NCBI RefSeq assembly: GCF_001941825.1
Contig: NZ_CP019038.1
Location: 2,356,001-2,420,000, forward strand
From: Massilia putida
GTDB taxonomy: Bacteria; Pseudomonadota; Gammaproteobacteria; Burkholderiales; Burkholderiaceae_D
Direction of reading: 5' to 3'
Length of the DNA: 64,000 nt
In this document: in pieces, positions 10,362 to 20,216 of the stretch
Layout: each line of letters opens with the position of its first letter
How positions within the stretch are numbered: the stretch's first letter is position 1
Notes under the pieces: model-generated
Seen by the model: the letters and a program-made list of their open reading frames with translations, nothing else
Database searches by the model: none
Told to the model about the DNA's origin: nothing
Position numbers and translations under genes: made by a program

Positions 10362-10972
10362 GGTTCATTCATCTCCAACATGGGCAACAAAGCGTGGATG
10401 CGCGCCAGAGGCAATATCAGGTTCGGCTTGCAACGGTTGATGGCGCTCACCGGCATCGTGGGAACTTGCGCGTCTCCCGGGTCCTGCACGACGGTGAAAC
10501 CGCCGCGGGCGCGGATATAGGCCATGCCGTCGGCGCCGTCGTGGTTCGCGCCCGTGAGCAGGATCGCGGCCAGGCCGGGGCCGTAGGCGTCCGCGCTGGA
10601 TTCCATCAGCACGTCGATGGCCGGCCGCGCGAAGTGGACGGGCGGCTCGCAGCTGAGGGAAAAGGTGCGGTCGCGCTCGACGGACAGGTGGTAGCCGGAG
10701 CCGGCGAAATACACGGTGCCGGGCGCGATCTCCTCCTTGTCCACCGCCTCGCGCACGGGCACGGGCAGGCGTTCGTCGAACAGCTCGGCCAGACGGCTCT
10801 CGCGGCCGCCCGGCACGTGCAGGATGCAGAGCACGGGCAGCCTGAAGCCGGCCGGGATCGCAGGCAGCAGGGCGACGAGCGCGTCGACGCCGCCGGCCGA
10901 GCCGCCGATCACGACGGCCTCGAAATGGCGGCCGCGCAGGGTCGCGCGCATGGCATCGTCCCCAGGCGTCAT
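10358..10972 (-). CDS. CheB-type methylesterase domain protein, no receiver
   Basis: 204-residue stand-alone CheB catalytic domain, a protein-glutamate methylesterase/amidase. The catalytic triad is visible as Ser25 (GGSAGG), His52 (ILHVPGG) and Asp145 (GANHDGADG). The N-terminal receiver of classical CheB is absent, so it would be regulated by a partner. The start at 10972 overlaps the CheR stop (ATGA). With no chemoreceptor gene in the window, its substrate is unknown; it may act in kinase signalling rather than chemotaxis. Confidence 0.88.
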   Translation of the reverse strand: MTPGDDAMRATLRGRHFEAVVIGGSAGGVDALVALLPAIPAGFRLPVLCILHVPGGRESRLAELFDERLPVPVREAVDKEEIAPGTVYFAGSGYHLSVERDRTFSLSCEPPVHFARPAIDVLMESSADAYGPGLAAILLTGANHDGADGMAYIRARGGFTVVQDPGDAQVPTMPVSAINRCKPNLILPLARIHALLPMLEMNEP

Positions 10973-11811
10973 GACGCCACCTTGCGGAAGATGCGCTCGC
11001 GCTTGGCGAGCGGCTCGAAACGCTGGGCGTACGTGGAAAAGTCGATGCTTTCCTTGCTGCCGAGGCCGAGGAAGCCGCGGTGGCACAGCGAGTCGTGGAA
11101 CAGGCCCAGCACGCGGTTCTGCAAGCGCCGGTTAAAGTAGATCATCACGTTGCGGCAGCTGATGAAGTGCGTCTCGGCAAACACGCTGTCGGTGGCCAGG
11201 CTGTGGTCGGCGAACGTGACGTTTTCGATCAGCGCGCGGTCGAACAGCGCGCCGCCATAGGCCGCCGTGTAATAGTCGGAAAACGCGCGCGTGCCGCCCG
11301 CCTTCTGGTAATTCTCCGTGTACACGCGCATCTTCTCCAGCGGCATCACGCCGCGCCGCGCCGCTTCCAGCGAATCGGCATTGATGTCGGTCGCGTACAT
11401 CTGCGTGCGCTCCAGCAAACCCTCCTCGTGCAGCACGATCGCGAGCGAAAACACTTCCTCGCCCGTGCTGCAGCCGGCCACCCACACATTCAGCGACGGA
11501 TACGTCTTGAGGAACGGCACGACGAGCCGGCGTATGGCCAAATAATAATCCGGGTCGCGGAACATTTCGGTCACAGGGATGGTCAAAAACTGCAGCAGCT
11601 GGGAGAACGCTGCCGGGTCGTGCATGACGCGCGCCTGCAGGGCCGAGATCGTCTCGCATTCCATCGCGCGCAAGGCAGCGAGGACGCGTCGCTTTTGCGA
11701 AGCGCCCGTGTAGTCGCGGAAATCGTAGTTGTACTTGAGGTAGACAGCTTCGATCAGCATCCGCAACTCGATGTCGACGTCACTCGACGGATTATGCGTG
11801 GCTTTCTTCAA
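10969..11811 (-). CDS. CheR-type methyltransferase
   Basis: 280-residue SAM-dependent protein-glutamate methyltransferase. Visible are the N-terminal helical substrate-binding segment with YDFRDYTGASQKRR, the SAM-binding WVAGCSTGEEVFSLA, YATDINADSLEAARRG and the late FISCRNVMIYFNRRLQ. The best start is a TTG at 11811 that overlaps the kinase stop (TTGA) and has GGAG seven bases upstream; the first in-frame ATG at 11760 would give 263 residues. Coupled to the CheB-like gene downstream. Confidence 0.88.
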   Translation of the reverse strand: MKKATHNPSSDVDIELRMLIEAVYLKYNYDFRDYTGASQKRRVLAALRAMECETISALQARVMHDPAAFSQLLQFLTIPVTEMFRDPDYYLAIRRLVVPFLKTYPSLNVWVAGCSTGEEVFSLAIVLHEEGLLERTQMYATDINADSLEAARRGVMPLEKMRVYTENYQKAGGTRAFSDYYTAAYGGALFDRALIENVTFADHSLATDSVFAETHFISCRNVMIYFNRRLQNRVLGLFHDSLCHRGFLGLGSKESIDFSTYAQRFEPLAKRERIFRKVAS

Positions 11812-14800
11812 ATGCGCTCCAGCGTCGGCATCCACACGCGCAACAGCGAGTACAGCCGGGTCAGGTCGATCGGCTTGGCCAGGTAATCGTTGGCGCCGGC
11901 TGCCAGGCATTGTTCCTGGTCGTCCTTCATCGCCTTCGCCGTGATGGCGATGATGGGCAGGCGCGCGAAACGCTTGTCCTGGCGGATGCGGCGCGTCGCT
12001 TCCAGCCCGTCCATGCCCGGCATCATCACGTCCATCAGGACCAGGTCGATCGCTTCGTTGTCATCGAGTCTGGCAATGGCTTCGTAACCATTGCGGCCCA
12101 CCTCCACCTTGGCGCCGCGTTGTTCCAGTGCGCTGGTCAGCGCGAACACATTGCGCACGTCGTCGTCCACGAGCAGGATCGTGCGGCCTTCGAACACACG
12201 GTCGCGTCCGCGCACCGTCTTGAGCATCGACTGGCGTTCCGACGACAGTTCCGATTCCACCTTATGCAGGAACAGCGTCACCTCGTCCAGCAGGCGCTCT
12301 GGCGAGCGCGCGCCCTTGATGATAATCGAGCGCGAATACTTCAGCAGTTCCGCTTCCTCGTCGCGCGTCAGGTTGCGTCCCGTGTAGACGATCACGGGCG
12401 GGAACGAGCACAGTTCTTCCAGAGACATACGCTTGAGCAACTCGTTACCCTGCATATCGGGCAGCTTCAAGTCGATGATCATGCAATCGAAAATCTGCGT
12501 GCGCAACAGATTCAAGGCGTCTTCGCCCGAACCGACCGCGGCGATCTCGACGTCGGTATCGGCGATCAATTGCACGACGCTGTCGCGCTGGCGTTCATCG
12601 TCCTCGACGAGCAGCACGCGCTTGATCGTCTGCGACGACTTGTCCTTCAATTTGCGGAACACGTCTTCCAGCTGTTCGCGCGACGTCGGTTTCAACGCAT
12701 AGCCGATCGCGCCCAGGTGCAAGGCCTCGCCGCCATTTTCCTGGCTCGAGACGACGTGGACCGGGATGTGGCGCGTGGCCGGGTTGTCCTTGAGCTGTTG
12801 CAGCACGGACAGGCCGGAGCGGTCCGGCAGGCGGATGTCGAGCAGGATCGCGTCCGGGCTGTCGTTCGCGGCCAGCTCCAGGCCTTCCTGCGCCGTCAGG
12901 GCGACGAGGCAGCGGAATTCCATGTCGTGCGCGAGGCCGTACAGGATGCGCGCGAACTCCGGCTCGTCCTCGATCACGAGCACCGTGCGCACGCCGGCGG
13001 CGGGCTCGGTGCGGTCGTCGGCGAACGGCTGCGGCATCGCTTGCGGCTCGGCGGCGGCCGGCTCGGATGCGGATGCAAATGCGGGTTCGGGCTCGGGAGT
13101 ACGGACGGGCGGCTGGGCCGGCGGCAGTACGGGAGGCGTGGCGGCAACGGTGCCGTTGCGCGGCAGGCTGAGGATGAACGTGCTGCCCTCGCCCGGCGCG
13201 CTCGTCAGGCTCAAGGTACCACCGAGCAATCCGGTCAGGTCGCGCGAAATGGACAGGCCCAGGCCCGTGCCGCCGTATTTGCGGGCAGTCGAACCGTCGG
13301 CCTGGTGGAAGGCGTCGAAGATTTTTTCCTGTTGCTCGGGCGCGATGCCGATGCCGGAATCCTGCACGGCGAACTGGATCCAGCCGTCCGTATTCGCGCT
13401 GACGGTCAGGCTGACCTTGCCGGTGTCCGTGAACTTGACGGCGTTCGACAGCAGATTTTTGAGAATCTGCTCCAGGCGCTGGCGGTCGGTGTGGATGCTG
13501 ACGGGCACGTCCGGCTCGATCGTCAGATCGAACGCCAGCTGCTTCTGGCGCGCCAGCGGTTCGAACATGCGGGCCAGGCCCTCGATGACGCGGCGCAACG
13601 GCAAATCTTCCGGCACGAGTTCCAGCTTGCCGGCCTCGACCTTGGAAATATCCAGGATATCGTTGATCAGGTTGAGCAGGTCGTTGCCGGCCGAATAAAT
13701 CGTCTGGGCAAAGCGTACCTGTTCCTCGTTCAAGTTGCCGCTGCTATTGTCCGCCAGCAGCTTGGCGAGGATGAGCGAACTGTTCAGCGGCGTTCTCAGC
13801 TCGTGCGACATGTTCGCCAGGAACTCGGATTTGTAGCGGCTGGCCCGTTCCAGTTCCAGCGCCCGCTCGCGCAATTGCTCCTGCGCTTCCACCAGCGCCG
13901 TGTTCTTGTTGTCGAGGTGGGTTGCCTGCTCGGCCAGCTGTTCGTTCGTCTGCTCCAGCTCGGCCTGCTGGTTTTCCAGCGCCGACTGCGATTCCTCCAG
14001 CGCGCGCGACTGTTCCTCCAATTCCTCGTTCGCCGTGCGCAATTCTTCCTGCTGCACTTGCAGCTCTTCGTTCAGCGCCTGCTGTTCTTCCAGCGCGGCT
14101 TGCAGGCGCTGGCGGTGCAGGACGTTGGCGACCGCCGCGCCGACCGAGGCGGCGATGGTCTCCATGAACTGGACGTCGCGCTCGTGCACGCCATGCAGGA
14201 ACCCGATCTCGATGACCCCCTTGATCTTGCCGAAGTTCGACACGGGCGCGATCAAGAGTTCGCGCGGCGCCGCCTCGCCCAGCGCCGAGCCGACCCTGAT
14301 ATAGTCCGGCGGCAGCTCGCGCAGGATGATGACGCGGTTCTCGTTGGCGGCCTGCGCGGCCAGCGACTCGTCCGGCTGCACGATGCGGCCCCGTTCCGTA
14401 TCCGCATGCGCGAAGCCGTAGGCGCCGATGCGGACGAGCGTACCATCCTCGTTACGCATGTACATCGCGCCCACGACGCCGTTCAGGTAGCGCGCCACAT
14501 AGCTGAGCACGGCCTCGGCCAGCGGTTCCAGGCTGATGATACCCGTCGTCTTCGCGGACAACTCCGTCAGGCCGATGCGCAGCCAGGCCTGCTGGCGCAG
14601 CTGTTCGTTGTGCTCTTCTTCGTATTGCAGGATGGCGCCGTACGACTTCGACAACGCCATCAGCTCGCGCCGGCCGAACAGCGCCAGCAGCCCCGCCACG
14701 ACGAGGCTGAACGCGAGGAATGCGGCGACGGACCACGCGATCACGGAGCGGGACGTGGCGTTGCGCTCCTGCAGGATGCGTTGTTCTTCCAGGATAAAGT

Positions 14801-15296
14801 CGAGGAACTCGCGCCGGACCTGGTCCGTCAGCAGCTTGCCGCGGCCGGTCTTGATGGTCTGGACCATCTCGACGAAATCGCTGGTCTTGCCGCGCCGCGC
14901 GATCATCTCCTCGGCAAACTTCTGCCACTCGTTCTGCGCCGCGCGTACGCGCTCGATGCGCTCCAGCTGCCCCGGATTGGTGTCCACCAGGCGCGCCAGG
15001 TTCCTGAGCTCGGCCTCCATGCGCGGCTTGGCCGACAGGTAAGGCGCCAGGAAATCGTCGTCGCCGGACAGCAGGTAGCCGCGCATGCCCGCTTCCATGT
15101 CGGCCGACAGGCGGTTGACCTCGTTGGCGCGGCCGATCACGTGCTCGGAGTGCTCCACCCAGCTCAGGACGTTGATGAGGTACGCGATGATCCCCACGAA
15201 TACCAGCGCGCTGAGCACGCCCATGCCCAGGGGCATGGCGACGTTGCGCGACAGGATGCGGCGGAATTGGTCGCTATCGATACTTGAACCGGGCAT
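11808..15296 (-). CDS. Hybrid sensor histidine kinase: CHASE3, GAF, kinase, three receivers
   Basis: 1162 residues. N-terminal membrane segment (about 22-44), CHASE3-like periplasmic helices, second membrane segment (about 188-210), GAF domain (about 250-400), a long glutamine/glutamate-rich coiled coil (about 400-490), HisKA with His498 in MSHELRTPLN, HATPase with GGTGLGLSISRDL, then three receivers with acceptors Asp820, Asp942 and Asp1089. All three receivers keep the aspartate. First gene of the operon with CheR, CheB-like and receiver-kinase proteins. This architecture suggests a multi-step phosphorelay responding to an envelope or cytosolic signal; the ligand is unknown. Confidence 0.93.
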   Translation of the reverse strand: MPGSSIDSDQFRRILSRNVAMPLGMGVLSALVFVGIIAYLINVLSWVEHSEHVIGRANEVNRLSADMEAGMRGYLLSGDDDFLAPYLSAKPRMEAELRNLARLVDTNPGQLERIERVRAAQNEWQKFAEEMIARRGKTSDFVEMVQTIKTGRGKLLTDQVRREFLDFILEEQRILQERNATSRSVIAWSVAAFLAFSLVVAGLLALFGRRELMALSKSYGAILQYEEEHNEQLRQQAWLRIGLTELSAKTTGIISLEPLAEAVLSYVARYLNGVVGAMYMRNEDGTLVRIGAYGFAHADTERGRIVQPDESLAAQAANENRVIILRELPPDYIRVGSALGEAAPRELLIAPVSNFGKIKGVIEIGFLHGVHERDVQFMETIAASVGAAVANVLHRQRLQAALEEQQALNEELQVQQEELRTANEELEEQSRALEESQSALENQQAELEQTNEQLAEQATHLDNKNTALVEAQEQLRERALELERASRYKSEFLANMSHELRTPLNSSLILAKLLADNSSGNLNEEQVRFAQTIYSAGNDLLNLINDILDISKVEAGKLELVPEDLPLRRVIEGLARMFEPLARQKQLAFDLTIEPDVPVSIHTDRQRLEQILKNLLSNAVKFTDTGKVSLTVSANTDGWIQFAVQDSGIGIAPEQQEKIFDAFHQADGSTARKYGGTGLGLSISRDLTGLLGGTLSLTSAPGEGSTFILSLPRNGTVAATPPVLPPAQPPVRTPEPEPAFASASEPAAAEPQAMPQPFADDRTEPAAGVRTVLVIEDEPEFARILYGLAHDMEFRCLVALTAQEGLELAANDSPDAILLDIRLPDRSGLSVLQQLKDNPATRHIPVHVVSSQENGGEALHLGAIGYALKPTSREQLEDVFRKLKDKSSQTIKRVLLVEDDERQRDSVVQLIADTDVEIAAVGSGEDALNLLRTQIFDCMIIDLKLPDMQGNELLKRMSLEELCSFPPVIVYTGRNLTRDEEAELLKYSRSIIIKGARSPERLLDEVTLFLHKVESELSSERQSMLKTVRGRDRVFEGRTILLVDDDVRNVFALTSALEQRGAKVEVGRNGYEAIARLDDNEAIDLVLMDVMMPGMDGLEATRRIRQDKRFARLPIIAITAKAMKDDQEQCLAAGANDYLAKPIDLTRLYSLLRVWMPTLERI

Positions 15297-15412
15297 GCTG
15301 TGTCATGACTCTTATGAAAAAAATATCCTAAGTGTAACGCAAGCAAAGAAACCGACGCGTTCGTTTGAACATGTTTTTGCGAAGTCGCCGGTGTTACACG
15401 ACATTGATATAT

Positions 15413-17947
15413 TTATGACAGGAATGGCGCAAGATACCGTGCCGTTCGGCTCGCGCGGACCTTGACCACGTCGGCGGGCGGCCCTTCCGCCACGACCTTG
15501 CCCCCGGCCTCGCCCGCCCCGGGACCGATATCGATCACCCAGTCGCATGCGGCCACGACGCGCATCGTGTGTTCGACCATGATGACGGTGTTGCCGGCGT
15601 CGACGAGACGGTCGAGCTGGGCCAGCAGGCGGTCGGCGTCGAGCGGATGCAGGCCCGTCGTCGGCTCGTCCAGTACATACAGCGTGCCGCCGCGGCCCGC
15701 GCGCTGCAGCTCCGTCGCCAGCTTGATGCGCTGGGCTTCGCCGCCGGACAGCTCCGTCGCGCTCTGTCCCAGCCGCAGATAGCCGAGCCCCACCTCGCGC
15801 AATACCTGCAGCGGCCGCGCGACGGCGTCCTCGTCGGCGAAGAACGCGTGCGCCTCGTCGACCGTCATGCCCAGCACGTCGGCGATGTTGCGGTCGTTGT
15901 AGCGGATCGAGAGGGTGTCGGCGTTGTAGCGCGCGCCGCCGCACGTGGGGCAAGGCGCGTACACGCTCGGCAGGAACAACAGCTCGACCATGACGAAGCC
16001 CTCGCCCGCGCAATGCTCGCAGCGTCCTTTCGCCACATTGAACGAGAAGCGCCCGGCGTCGTAGCGGCGTTTCCTCGCGGCCGGCGACGCGGCGAACAGC
16101 TTGCGCACCTGGTCGAACAGGCCCGTGTACGTGGCGAGGTTCGAGCGCGGCGTGCGGCCGATGGGCTTCTGGTCCACGCGCACGAGGCGGCGGATGCCGT
16201 GCATCGGCCCCGCGATGTGGCCGACGGTCGGGATGTCGGCCTCGCGCTCGAGCTCCAGGCCCTCTTCCTGCTCCTCGTCCGCCCCGCCCTGGCCGAGCGC
16301 GGCGCCGACGAGGTCGACGAGCACCTGGCTCACGAGCGTCGACTTGCCGGACCCGGACACGCCCGTCACGCCCGTCATCACGCCCAGCGGGAAGCAGACG
16401 GCCAGGTCGTGCAGGTTGTTGCGCGTGACGCCTTCCAGCCGCAGCCAGCCGGCCGGCGCGCGCGGCGTGCGTCGCGCAGGCTTGAACGCATCGTCCATGT
16501 CAGGAAACAGGTAGCGCCGCGTGTGCGAACCGGCGACGCCGCGCAAGCCGTCGGGCGCGCCGCTATACAGGATCCGTCCGCCCTGCTCGCCCGCCTGCGG
16601 GCCGACATCGACGATCCAGTCGGCGTGGCGGATCACGTCCAGCGCGTGCTCGACGACGAACAGCGAATTGCCGGCCGCCTTCAGGCGCGCGAGCGCATCG
16701 AGCAGCGCTTCCGTATCGGCCGGGTGCAGGCCGGCGGACGGTTCGTCCAGCACGTACACGACGCCGAACAGGTTGGAACGCACCTGCGTGGCCAGGCGCA
16801 GGCGCTGCAGCTCGCCCGGCGACAGCGTCGGCGTGCTGCGCTCCAGCGCCAGGTAGCCGAGGCCCAGCGCCAGCATCGTGTCGAGCCGCGCGCACAGGTC
16901 GGCCGCGATGCGCTGCGTGACGATCAGCTGCTCGGGGTGTTTCGCGGTCCTCGTCCTGCCCTTCGGCTCGGTGCCGTCCGCATAAGGCCGCAGCAACTGC
17001 GCGAGGCGTTCGAGCGGCACCCGTGACAGGGTCATGATGTCCATGCCCGCAAACGTCACCGACAACGCTTCCTGGCGCAGGCGGCGGCCCTGGCACAGCG
17101 GGCATTCCGTGCTCACCATATAACGCGCCACGCGCTTCTTCATCGATGCGCTTTCCGTGTTGGCGAAGGTTTGCAGCACATAGCGGCGCGCGCCGCTGAA
17201 GGTGCCCTGGTAGCTGGGGGTCTCCTTGCGCTTCAGGGCGCGGCGGGTTTCTTCCGGCGTAAGGCCCGCGTACACGGGCACGGTCGGCGTTTCGTCCGTG
17301 AACAGGATCCAGTCGCGGTCCTTCTTCGGCAAATCTCTCCACGGCGTGTCGACGTCGTAGCCCATCGTGACGAGGATGTCGCGCAGGTTCTGGCCGTGCC
17401 ACGCGGGCGGCCACGCGGCGACGGCGCGCTCGCGAATGCTCAAGCTGTCGTCCGGCACCATCGATTGTTCGGTCGCGTCGTACACGCGGCCCAGGCCCGA
17501 GCACTGCGGGCAGGCGCCTTCCGCCGTGTTGGGCGAGAACGATTCGGCGTACAGCAGGTCCTGCCCGGGCGGATAATCGCCGGCGCGCGAGTACAGCATG
17601 CGCAATGAGTTCGACAACGTCGACACGCTGCCAACGGACGAACGCGTCGTCGGCGTGCCCCGCTGCTGTTGCAATGCGACGGCGGGCGGCAGGCCGTCGA
17701 TGTCGTCCACTTCCGGCACGGGCATCTGGTGAAACAGCCGGCGCGCGTACGGCGACACCGATTCCAGGTAGCGCCGCTGCGCCTCCGCGTACAGCGTCCC
17801 GAACGCGAGCGACGACTTGCCCGAGCCGGACACGCCGGTGAACACGACGAGCGCGTCGCGCGGGATGTCGAGGTCGACGTTTTTCAGATTGTGCTCGCGC
17901 GCGCCGCGCACGCGCACGTGGCCTGTCAGCGGCTTTTGGCTATGCAT
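15413..17947 (-). CDS. UvrA2-like excinuclease ABC subunit A paralogue
   Basis: 844 residues, shorter than UvrA (about 940). Two ABC cassettes: GVSGSGKSS near residue 30 and GVSGSGKST in the second half, with signatures [12 protein letters not shown] and [13 protein letters not shown]. Zinc-finger cysteines [14 protein letters not shown] and CEHC/CPTC pairs are present. The reduced length and divergent insert fit the class II UvrA2 group, which lacks the UvrB-interaction region and is linked to drug or DNA-lesion tolerance. The start at 17947 gives the normal N-terminus ([11 protein letters not shown]); the longer frame runs into a repeat element. Monocistronic as far as can be seen. Confidence 0.88.
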   Translation of the reverse strand: MHSQKPLTGHVRVRGAREHNLKNVDLDIPRDALVVFTGVSGSGKSSLAFGTLYAEAQRRYLESVSPYARRLFHQMPVPEVDDIDGLPPAVALQQQRGTPTTRSSVGSVSTLSNSLRMLYSRAGDYPPGQDLLYAESFSPNTAEGACPQCSGLGRVYDATEQSMVPDDSLSIRERAVAAWPPAWHGQNLRDILVTMGYDVDTPWRDLPKKDRDWILFTDETPTVPVYAGLTPEETRRALKRKETPSYQGTFSGARRYVLQTFANTESASMKKRVARYMVSTECPLCQGRRLRQEALSVTFAGMDIMTLSRVPLERLAQLLRPYADGTEPKGRTRTAKHPEQLIVTQRIAADLCARLDTMLALGLGYLALERSTPTLSPGELQRLRLATQVRSNLFGVVYVLDEPSAGLHPADTEALLDALARLKAAGNSLFVVEHALDVIRHADWIVDVGPQAGEQGGRILYSGAPDGLRGVAGSHTRRYLFPDMDDAFKPARRTPRAPAGWLRLEGVTRNNLHDLAVCFPLGVMTGVTGVSGSGKSTLVSQVLVDLVGAALGQGGADEEQEEGLELEREADIPTVGHIAGPMHGIRRLVRVDQKPIGRTPRSNLATYTGLFDQVRKLFAASPAARKRRYDAGRFSFNVAKGRCEHCAGEGFVMVELLFLPSVYAPCPTCGGARYNADTLSIRYNDRNIADVLGMTVDEAHAFFADEDAVARPLQVLREVGLGYLRLGQSATELSGGEAQRIKLATELQRAGRGGTLYVLDEPTTGLHPLDADRLLAQLDRLVDAGNTVIMVEHTMRVVAACDWVIDIGPGAGEAGGKVVAEGPPADVVKVRASRTARYLAPFLS

Positions 17948-18029
17948 GCCTGCGGCTCCGGATGCTTCATGAAGCCCTATTCCAGCACGCGCGAGCCCGG
18001 CCGTCGGTGCGCTCGGCCACAGTCCCCGG

Positions 18030-18141
18030 TCGTTCCCGCGGAAGCGGGAATCCATACTGAGTTACAGTATTCGGTATGTCAAAGAGATGCTGTAAGTCTT
18101 TTAACAGACCGGCTTCGGCGCTTCGGCATGGGGGAATGACG
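18030..18141 (+). repeat. Dispersed intergenic repeat, copy A
   Basis: A hairpin CGTTCCCGCG-GAAG-CGGGAATC leads into CATACTGAG, then about 70 bases, then GCATGGGGGAATGACG. A clearly related sequence with the same order and orientation lies at 60611-60739 (GCATGGGGGAA spaced 71 bp from CATGCTGAG there, 73 bp here). Sits between the UvrA2 and reductase genes. Confidence 0.75.
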
Positions 18142-18146
18142 CCGGT

Positions 18147-19226
18147 TCAGGGAATCAGTCCCCGCGCCCGCAATTCGGAGAATAAATCGTAGAACGAATC
18201 CTCGGTCGATTGCCACGCGGCGAAGCCGAGGCGGCGGCTGTTCGCCATGTCCGTCATCACTTCGATGGGACGGCCGAGATCGAGGTCCGTGTGCCAGGGC
18301 GACACGAGGCGGTTCAAGTCCGCCTCGACGAGCCTGCGGCGCGTGGCGATGTCGCGCCACACGGCGTGGTCGTTCGCCATCTCCGCTTCCAGCGGTTTGA
18401 TCGCGCCGTCGAAGCCGGCCGCCTGGACGCCGAACCACGCCGCGAGCCGGCGCCACAGCCAGCTCCAGCGGAAATAATCGCCGTTCGCGATATTGAAGGC
18501 TTCGTTGCGCGCGGCGTCCGTGTCCGCGGCCCAGCGCAGCTGCCTGGCGAGCATGCGCGCGTCCGTCACGTCGGACAGTCCTTCCCACTGCGCTTGCGAG
18601 CCGGGGAACCGGAACGGGCGGCCGGTCTCCTTGCAGATCGACGCATACACGGCCAGCGTCGTGCCCAGGTTCATCGCATTGCCGATGGCCATGCCGATGA
18701 TCGTGTGCGGGCGGTGCACGGTCCACGTCAGCCGGTCGCGCGCGGCCGCCGCATAGACCTCGTCTTCCTGCGCGTAATAAAAATTGGCGAGCGGGAGGCG
18801 CGGCTGGGATTCGCGCAGCGGCGTGTCGGGCAAGGTGCCGGCACTGGCGTACGCCTCGAACGGGCCGAGGTAGTGCTTGAGGCCCGTCACCAGCGCCACG
18901 TGGCGCACGGTCTTGCGGTTGCCGAGCGCATCCAGCAGGTTGCGCACGAGGGCGGCGTTGACGCGGATGTTCTCGGCTTCGCTGTCCTGGCGCATCCACG
19001 CCGTGATGAACACGTGCGTCGGCCCCGCGGTGCCGAACGCAGTGGCCAGGGCCTCGCCCAGCCGCTCGGGATCCATCAGGTCGGCCGGCACGGGGATCAG
19101 GCCCGGCAGGTCGGCGGGCGGCCGGCGCGCGAGGCCGTACACGGTCCAGCCGTGGGCCAGCAGTTCCCGTGCCGTGGCATGGCCGCCGATGCCGCTGGCG
19201 CCCACGACGAGTGCGCTTCTTTGCAT
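18147..19226 (-). CDS. SDR-family reductase (PRISE-like)
   Basis: 359-residue extended short-chain dehydrogenase. The nucleotide-binding motif GASGIGG is at residues 9-15 and the catalytic-type tyrosine may lie in NFYYAQED, which fits the PRISE (progesterone 5-beta-reductase/iridoid synthase-like) group better than YxxxK classical enzymes. Later VHRPHTIIGMAIGNAMN is also typical of that group. GGAGG precedes the ATG at 19226. The substrate cannot be predicted; such enzymes reduce enones in vitro. Confidence 0.8.
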   Translation of the reverse strand: MQRSALVVGASGIGGHATARELLAHGWTVYGLARRPPADLPGLIPVPADLMDPERLGEALATAFGTAGPTHVFITAWMRQDSEAENIRVNAALVRNLLDALGNRKTVRHVALVTGLKHYLGPFEAYASAGTLPDTPLRESQPRLPLANFYYAQEDEVYAAAARDRLTWTVHRPHTIIGMAIGNAMNLGTTLAVYASICKETGRPFRFPGSQAQWEGLSDVTDARMLARQLRWAADTDAARNEAFNIANGDYFRWSWLWRRLAAWFGVQAAGFDGAIKPLEAEMANDHAVWRDIATRRRLVEADLNRLVSPWHTDLDLGRPIEVMTDMANSRRLGFAAWQSTEDSFYDLFSELRARGLIP

Positions 19227-19292
19227 GTGCCCCTCCGTGACGATGGCAATCCGTATTCTTGCCTTCTTGCGGAAAAGGCGTCGCGCCGTTGG

Positions 19293-20216
19293 CTAGTCGG
19301 CCTTGAAGTTCTGGCCCAGCGATACCGGCTTGTTCAGCAGGATCGTCTGCGGATTGCGGCAGATGACGACCAGCACGACGATCGTCGCCACGTAGGGCAG
19401 CATCGACAGGAACTCCGACGGGATCGGCACGCCGAGCCCCTGCCCGTGGAACTGCAGCACCGTCACGCCGCCGAACAGGTAGGCGCCCAGCAGCAGGCCG
19501 CGCGGCTTCCACGTCGCGAACACGACCTGCGCCAGCGCGATCCAGCCGCGCCCCGCCGTCATGCCCTCGACCCACATCGGCGTCAGCGCCAGCGACAGAT
19601 ACGCGCCGCCGAGTCCCGCCAGCGCGCCGCCCGCGAGCACGGTGGCATAGCGCAACCGGACGACCGGCATGCCGATCGCATGGGCGCTGTGCGGCGCCTC
19701 GCCGACGGCGCGGATCGACAGGCCCAGGCGGGTGCGCGCGAGTATCCAGCCCGTCAGCAGCACGAGCACGAGCGACGCGTATACCATCGCATCGAAGGAA
19801 AATAGCAGCGGCCCGACGAACGGCAGGTCCGACAGCACGGGCAGGTGCAGCCGGGGCAGCGGCACCACCGTCTGGCCGACGAGGTCGCGCCCGAGGAAGG
19901 CCGAGAGGCCGAGGCCGAACAGGGTCAGCGCGAGGCCCGTCGCGACCTGGTTCGTCTGCAGGGTGAGCACGAGCACGCCGAACAGCAGCGCCATCGCCAT
20001 GCCGGCGCCGAGCGCGGCGCCGAGACCCAGGCCCGCGGAACCGGTGTGCAGGGTGACGGAAAAACCGGCCACGGCGCCGACGAGCATGATGCCCTCGAGG
20101 CCGAGGTTGATGACGCCGGCGCGTTCGGCCACCAGCTCCCCGGTCGACGCGAGGACGAGCGGCGTGGCGGCGCCCGCCGTGCTGGCGAGGAAGGCGATCA
20201 GGTAATCGGGGCTCAT
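19293..20216 (-). CDS. Nucleoside ABC transporter permease (BmpA-type system), second subunit
   Basis: 307-residue integral membrane permease of the branched-chain/nucleoside permease family (NupC/YufQ-like). About eight to nine hydrophobic segments; family features include the EXNLGLEG-like [15 protein letters not shown] near the N-terminus and [14 protein letters not shown] in the cytoplasmic loop. The start at 20216 overlaps the stop of the upstream permease (ATGA). Works with the adjacent permease and ATPase and the BMP-type binding protein at 24813 to import nucleosides. Confidence 0.9.
   Translation of the reverse strand: MSPDYLIAFLASTAGAATPLVLASTGELVAERAGVINLGLEGIMLVGAVAGFSVTLHTGSAGLGLGAALGAGMAMALLFGVLVLTLQTNQVATGLALTLFGLGLSAFLGRDLVGQTVVPLPRLHLPVLSDLPFVGPLLFSFDAMVYASLVLVLLTGWILARTRLGLSIRAVGEAPHSAHAIGMPVVRLRYATVLAGGALAGLGGAYLSLALTPMWVEGMTAGRGWIALAQVVFATWKPRGLLLGAYLFGGVTVLQFHGQGLGVPIPSEFLSMLPYVATIVVLVVICRNPQTILLNKPVSLGQNFKAD

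Noticed and set aside
11910..15287. 1125-codon open frame opposite the hybrid kinase
   Set aside because: Mirror frame of a high-GC gene; no domain and the opposite strand has full kinase motifs.
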